Below, piece after piece: positions 60,094-64,000 of a stretch of DNA of 64,000 bases; within the stretch, counting starts at the first letter, position 1, and every line of letters begins with the position of its first letter. The notes below the pieces were generated by a model, which ran no database searches, was not told the origin of the DNA, and worked only from the letters and a program-made list of their open reading frames with translations. The position numbers and the translations under genes are program-made. The DNA is from Candidatus Termititenax sp. (GTDB lineage: Bacteria; Margulisbacteria; Riflemargulisbacteria; GWF2-35-9; DYQY01), in contig DYQY01000008.1 of the NCBI GenBank assembly GCA_020719045.1, forward strand, positions 1 to 64,000. The letters are read 5' to 3'.

Positions 60094-60948
60094 CTATGTT
60101 CCTAACTGTTGTATTATATTTTCTATTTGCTGACTAGCAATTTTAACTGCTGTCAAACTTGCTGACATCGCTCTTTGTATTTCCATTGCATCAACTGTTT
60201 CTCCGATGAAAAATACGTTTGATTTCTCTACTGACTGAGACATAACCTGTCCCATACCATTATATAATGGTGGTGCAGGCTCAAAAGGAATTCCTGCAGC
60301 TGGAGTAGCTTTATATGTTGAACCATCATGCTGAATTAATGCTGATTTATTTGGAAAGTCAGTAAGCGCAACCTGATATAACGGTATACCAGCTTCTAGA
60401 CCTTTAGCAGAAAGTGCAAAATCCTCTACGAGAATACCTCTGGTACCCTCAAACTGCCATCCAGCATTAGCTGTATTCTTAATAACAATTGGCTCTATCT
60501 TCGTAGTATCAAACTCACTGTTACCTGCATATTTGTATCCATAAACATTTCTTCCTGAATTATCTAATAGCTCGCCCGTGTCATTTAGCTGAAAATTACC
60601 TGCTCTTGTATACAAAAAAGTAGTTCCATTATCTGGAGATACAATAAATAACCCGTTACCCTGTATCGCAGCATCCATCATGTTACCGGTTCCAAGTTCT
60701 CCTTGAGAAAAATCAATAGCAATATTGGCTAAAGCAACACTAGAACCCTCTTGATGAGGATTTGTTCCGCCTTGTTGCAAAGTTCCAGCTGACCCTGTGT
60801 TAATAACCTTATTAAATACTGTTTTAAACGAATATTTTAAGGACTTATATCCCGTCGTGCTCATGTTGCCCATATTCGCTGTCTGAAGTCTTAGCGCGGT
60901 CTCAAATGCCCTCATAGCATTCTCGCCATTTTTCATTATGTCTAACAT
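60094..60948 (-). CDS. Flagellar hook/basal-body rod family protein
   Basis: A 284-residue flagellar axial protein. The N-terminal rod motif is MRAFETALRLQTANMGNMSTTGYKSLK near residue 12-38, the internal FlgEFG segment IQGNGLFIVSPDNGTTFLYTRAGNFQLNDTGELLDNSG (near 115-150) is clear, and the C-terminal coiled helix ends SLTAVKIASQQIENIIQQLG. Length and content fit FlgG or FlgF better than the longer hook protein FlgE, but the three cannot be separated here. It is exported through the type III gate. Spacing to neighbours is two to three bases. Confidence 0.85.
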   Translation of the reverse strand: MLDIMKNGENAMRAFETALRLQTANMGNMSTTGYKSLKYSFKTVFNKVINTGSAGTLQQGGTNPHQEGSSVALANIAIDFSQGELGTGNMMDAAIQGNGLFIVSPDNGTTFLYTRAGNFQLNDTGELLDNSGRNVYGYKYAGNSEFDTTKIEPIVIKNTANAGWQFEGTRGILVEDFALSAKGLEAGIPLYQVALTDFPNKSALIQHDGSTYKATPAAGIPFEPAPPLYNGMGQVMSQSVEKSNVFFIGETVDAMEIQRAMSASLTAVKIASQQIENIIQQLGT

Positions 60949-60950
60949 AA

Positions 60951-61421
60951 TTAGCCTGCCTTTCTTACTTCTAACAATTGGTCAATCTGAACTAAGTCTC
61001 CATCTATCTTAAAATAAATTCCACCATTATCATTTACCACGCTCTGAATAATCCCAGTTAACCTTTGACCTTTGTAAGAGTATATCGCTTCTTTTTCTAT
61101 TAGATTCGCTGCCCCGTTTAAAAGTTCCAACTGACTTGAAGATGTACTGGAACCTGACTGCTGTGTTTGTATATTAATCATCTGAGAATAGTAATCATAA
61201 CTTGAAGAAAAAGGATCATAAGATGAACTTGAACTACTAGATGAACCACCAAGTAAACCACCAGTAGAATCACTACTATCATCCTGAGATAAAAAATTCT
61301 CGAATATACTAGTAAAACTTTGCTGAAAATATAGAACTGCTTCTTCTGGTTTTGACGGATCAAACTTGTTTGCTACATTAGCAGTAAGTCCGTAATTGTA
61401 TATACCTAAATCGCTACTCAT
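60951..61421 (-). CDS. FlgD-like hook-capping protein, short
   Basis: A 156-residue protein that begins the flagellar operon. The N-terminal helix has the FlgD pattern (YFQQSFTSIFENFLSQDD near 32) but in place of the usual QDPTNPM there is a serine-run linker. The C-terminal domain IEKEAIYSYKGQRLTGIIQSVVNDNGGIYFKIDG with LVQIDQLLEVRKAG matches the FlgD tail. FlgD caps the growing hook and is normally over 200 residues, so the central beta domain is missing or replaced. ATG lies ten bases after a -10 box. Confidence 0.65.
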   Translation of the reverse strand: MSSDLGIYNYGLTANVANKFDPSKPEEAVLYFQQSFTSIFENFLSQDDSSDSTGGLLGGSSSSSSSSYDPFSSSYDYYSQMINIQTQQSGSSTSSSQLELLNGAANLIEKEAIYSYKGQRLTGIIQSVVNDNGGIYFKIDGDLVQIDQLLEVRKAG

Positions 61422-61431
61422 AATACTTTTA

Positions 61432-61460
61432 AAGTTAGCACTGTAAAATTACAGTGTCAA
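61432..61460 (-). promoter_or_regulatory. Promoter of the flagellar operon
   Basis: On the minus strand a perfect TTGACA (61460-61455) and TAACTT (61437-61432) are 17 bp apart. The ATG at 61421 comes ten bases later with no Shine-Dalgarno. A CTGTAA/TTACAG inverted repeat lies in the spacer (61441-61454). This is a sigma-70 promoter, not the GCCGATAA type used by FliA. Confidence 0.6.
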
Positions 61461-61601
61461 TGACGTCAAAACCAATAATATAAAGCCTATCATATAAATT
61501 GACCATAAATAAATAACACCCCATCCTTTTTTACCAATAAAAAGCAATTATACTCTTAAGACACCTGTGGATAACTTTAATACATTTATATTTTGTGTTA
61601 T

Positions 61602-62591
<990 letters not shown>

Positions 62592-62600
62592 TTAAGAAAA

Positions 62601-62627
62601 AAAAAGCGGACATAAAGTCCGCTTTTT
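62601..62627 (-). terminator. Intrinsic terminator between rpmA and obgE
   Basis: An 11-bp stem (AAAAAGCGGAC with GTCCGCTTTTT), loop ATAAA, is followed on the minus strand by a run of T. It lies only 18 bases before the obgE ATG, so it may attenuate rather than fully stop obgE expression. Confidence 0.8.
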
Positions 62628-62653
62628 ATTATATAACAAAACTAAATACTTTA

Positions 62654-62917
62654 TTAGGCTACTGCTTCTGCTTCTACGCTGACTCTTTTGATGTTACCTT
62701 TTCCTGTTTCGAACTTTACTGTTCCTGCGATTAACGAGAATATAGTGAAATCTCTTCCTAGTCCTACATTCTTCCCTGGTTTGAATTTTGTGCCTCTTTG
62801 TCTAAGAATGATGTTACCTGCAATTACTTGTTCGCCACCAAATTTTTTAACACCTAAGTATTTAGGATTGCTGTCTCTTCCGTTACTTGAACTTCCTTTA
62901 CCCTTTTTATGAGCCAT
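62654..62917 (-). CDS. rpmA: Ribosomal protein bL27
   Basis: bL27 (87 residues) of the large subunit, whose N-terminus reaches the peptidyl-transferase centre. It starts [17 protein letters not shown], with the usual [31 protein letters not shown] core. It starts 19 bases after the rplU stop. The N-terminus is the form without the Firmicute-type cleaved prepeptide. Confidence 0.97.
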   Translation of the reverse strand: MAHKKGKGSSSNGRDSNPKYLGVKKFGGEQVIAGNIILRQRGTKFKPGKNVGLGRDFTIFSLIAGTVKFETGKGNIKRVSVEAEAVA

Positions 62918-62936
62918 TTTTGTTTCTCCCTATTAT

Positions 62937-63404
62937 TTACTCTGCTTTTTTAGCAGTTGTTTTCTTTACAGTCTTAGTTTCAGCAGAATCAGCAGCTTTT
63001 GCTACTTTCTTTACTGCTGGCTTTTTAACTTCTGGAGTTGCATCAGTTGCAACTACAGTTTCAACTTTTTCTTTAACAGGCTTACTATCTGCTTTAACAA
63101 TTTCTTTAATGTTAAGTAAAGTGTATTGTTGTCTGTGTCCTTGTTTTTTATGATAACCTGTCTTGTTTTTATATTTAAAAACTATAACTTTCTTGTCTTT
63201 AACTTCTGGATCAACAACTTCAGCTTTAATAACATATCCTTCAATAAAAGGTGTTCCAACGCTGATTTCTTTACCATCATTTACAAAAAGAACTTTATCT
63301 AAAACCAATTTAGCCTTATCTTTCTCAGCTAATTTGTCGACATAAAGTTTCATACCTTTTTCTACTTTGTACTGTTTACCAGAAACTTCTACTATTGCGT
63401 ACAT
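62937..63404 (-). CDS. rplU: Ribosomal protein bL21 with charged C-terminal extension
   Basis: bL21 (155 residues) of the large subunit. Residues 1-102 are the normal protein (MYAIVEVSGKQYKVEKGM start, KYKNKTGYHKKQGHRQQYTLL near 78). Residues about 103-155 add a Lys/Ala/Val-rich tail (VKKPAVKKVAKAADSAETK and more), so the protein is about half again as long as usual. AGGAG precedes ATG. The promoter lies about 50 bases upstream. Confidence 0.96.
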   Translation of the reverse strand: MYAIVEVSGKQYKVEKGMKLYVDKLAEKDKAKLVLDKVLFVNDGKEISVGTPFIEGYVIKAEVVDPEVKDKKVIVFKYKNKTGYHKKQGHRQQYTLLNIKEIVKADSKPVKEKVETVVATDATPEVKKPAVKKVAKAADSAETKTVKKTTAKKAE

Positions 63405-63459
63405 AATTTCTCCTGTTCATTGCTTAATTAACTGTTTGGTTCATGCAAACCGGCTATAA

Positions 63460-63488
63460 ATTTTAACCTCAAAGACAACTAGTGTCAA
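63460..63488 (-). promoter_or_regulatory. rplU-rpmA promoter
   Basis: On the minus strand TTGACA (63488-63483) and TAAAAT (63465-63460) are exactly 17 bp apart, a near-consensus strong promoter. In the leader GTTTG and CAAAC can form a small hairpin before the ribosome binding site. Confidence 0.75.
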
Positions 63489-63510
63489 CAAAGAAAAACG
63501 TGTTTTTAAG

Positions 63511-64000
63511 CTATTTTTCTTCCAGCATAAAAACACAATAATCTGCTCTCAAATTAGGGAGCAACTTAATTATCTTTTTAGCCTCTCCATTTGAGGAAGA
63601 TAAAGGAATTGTTTTAATAATCTTTATTCCTATATCTTTGCAAAAATCCATAAAATCACTAATCGTTAAGACTCTAAGGTTCGGAGTATTGTACCACATA
63701 TGTGGTAAGGCTTTTGTTACAGGAGTTCTGCCTTTAAACATCAGGTCAAATCTGCACTTCCAATAGCCAAAGTTAGGAACACTTACAATCGCTTTCTTTC
63801 CTACCCTCACAACCTCTTTAATTGCCTGATCTGGCCTTGCAACTTGCTGTAAGGTCTGGGAAAGAATAATAAAATCAAAAGCTTTATCCTGATAATCAGG
63901 AAGACCTTTGTTTAAATCATATTGAATAACACTAAGCCCTTTACTAACACATTCGGCTACCTTTTCTTCATCAAGCTCTAACCCAAATGCTTGTATGTTT
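63511..64000 (-). CDS. metW: MetW-like methyltransferase, partial
   Basis: The visible 162 residues are the C-terminal part of a MetW protein; the N-terminus lies beyond the window. After the SAM-binding acidic end (AFGLELDEEK) come VIQYDLNKGLPDY, FDFIILSQTLQQVARPDQAI and KKAIVSVPNFGYWKCRFDL, all family hallmarks, and LPNLRADYCVFML at the end. MetW works with MetX homoserine acetyltransferase in methionine synthesis, so metX is expected just outside. Confidence 0.92.
   Translation of the reverse strand, partial: NIQAFGLELDEEKVAECVSKGLSVIQYDLNKGLPDYQDKAFDFIILSQTLQQVARPDQAIKEVVRVGKKAIVSVPNFGYWKCRFDLMFKGRTPVTKALPHMWYNTPNLRVLTISDFMDFCKDIGIKIIKTIPLSSSNGEAKKIIKLLPNLRADYCVFMLEEK

Noticed and set aside
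61461-61468. TGACGTCA palindrome upstream of the flagellar promoter
   Set aside because: An eight-base palindrome is expected by chance in 64 kb and no second copy or bacterial regulator supports it.

Overview
The window is AT-rich, densely coded bacterial DNA using the standard genetic code, with most stops TAA. The gene set describes a diderm, flagellated anaerobe. It has pyruvate:ferredoxin oxidoreductase, a multimeric [FeFe] hydrogenase with its redox regulator Rex, LptA/LptC and a type III flagellar export apparatus. No respiratory chain genes are seen. The combination would fit an uncultured fermentative candidate-phylum lineage such as a Margulisbacteria-like relative of Cyanobacteria; this is a low-confidence inference, because no rRNA or reference comparison is available.

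Layout. 1-0.5 kb: decayed IS4-type transposase fragment. 0.7-1.5 kb: RpoD-type sigma factor behind a structured leader. 2.1-5.6 kb: nifJ (PFOR). 5.7-11 kb (minus): UPF0489 protein, bioA-bioD, yjbQ, miaA, dtd and two unknowns. 11.1-15.4 kb: MATE exporter and the TrkA/TrkH potassium uptake pair. 15.4-23.4 kb: a divergent redox locus. Rex, two DRTGG proteins, a CBS-ATPase protein and a PHP phosphoesterase run leftward; the hydrogenase operon (NuoE-like, HATPase, 2Fe-2S protein, NuoF-like, HydA) runs rightward. 23.5-27.5 kb: trpR behind a palindromic operator, then a glycosyltransferase and a GH94 sugar phosphorylase. 27.6-34.4 kb: orphan PD-(D/E)XK protein, tRNA-Thr, hisC, two unknowns, argB-argF-glmU-like, tRNA-Ser, tRNA-Gln.

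34.4-50.6 kb (minus) is an envelope region: lytic transglycosylase, ferredoxin, PgeF, ApbE, glycosyltransferases, AcpS, WecG, CsaB, LptA, LptC, UDP-glucose dehydrogenase, and a five-gene set resembling a divergent chaperone-usher export locus. 50.7-61.4 kb (minus) is one long, tightly overlapping operon: flgD-like, hook/rod protein, fliM, fliN, fliO, fliP, an unknown secreted protein, fliQ, fliR, flhB, comEA-like, ligA and a HgdC-type activator. 61.6-64 kb: rplU-rpmA-obgE and the 3' part of metW.

Working together, PFOR makes reduced ferredoxin and the HymABC-type hydrogenase reoxidises it (and probably NADH) to H2, with Rex as the likely NADH sensor. The envelope genes suggest LPS transport, a pyruvylated surface polymer and a surface fibre. 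Several transcripts appear leaderless: a -10 box lies 6-10 nt before an ATG that has no Shine-Dalgarno. The best candidates for something undescribed are the usher-like locus, the sigma-factor leader, the secreted protein inside the fliP-fliQ cluster and the regulatory cassette beside the hydrogenase.
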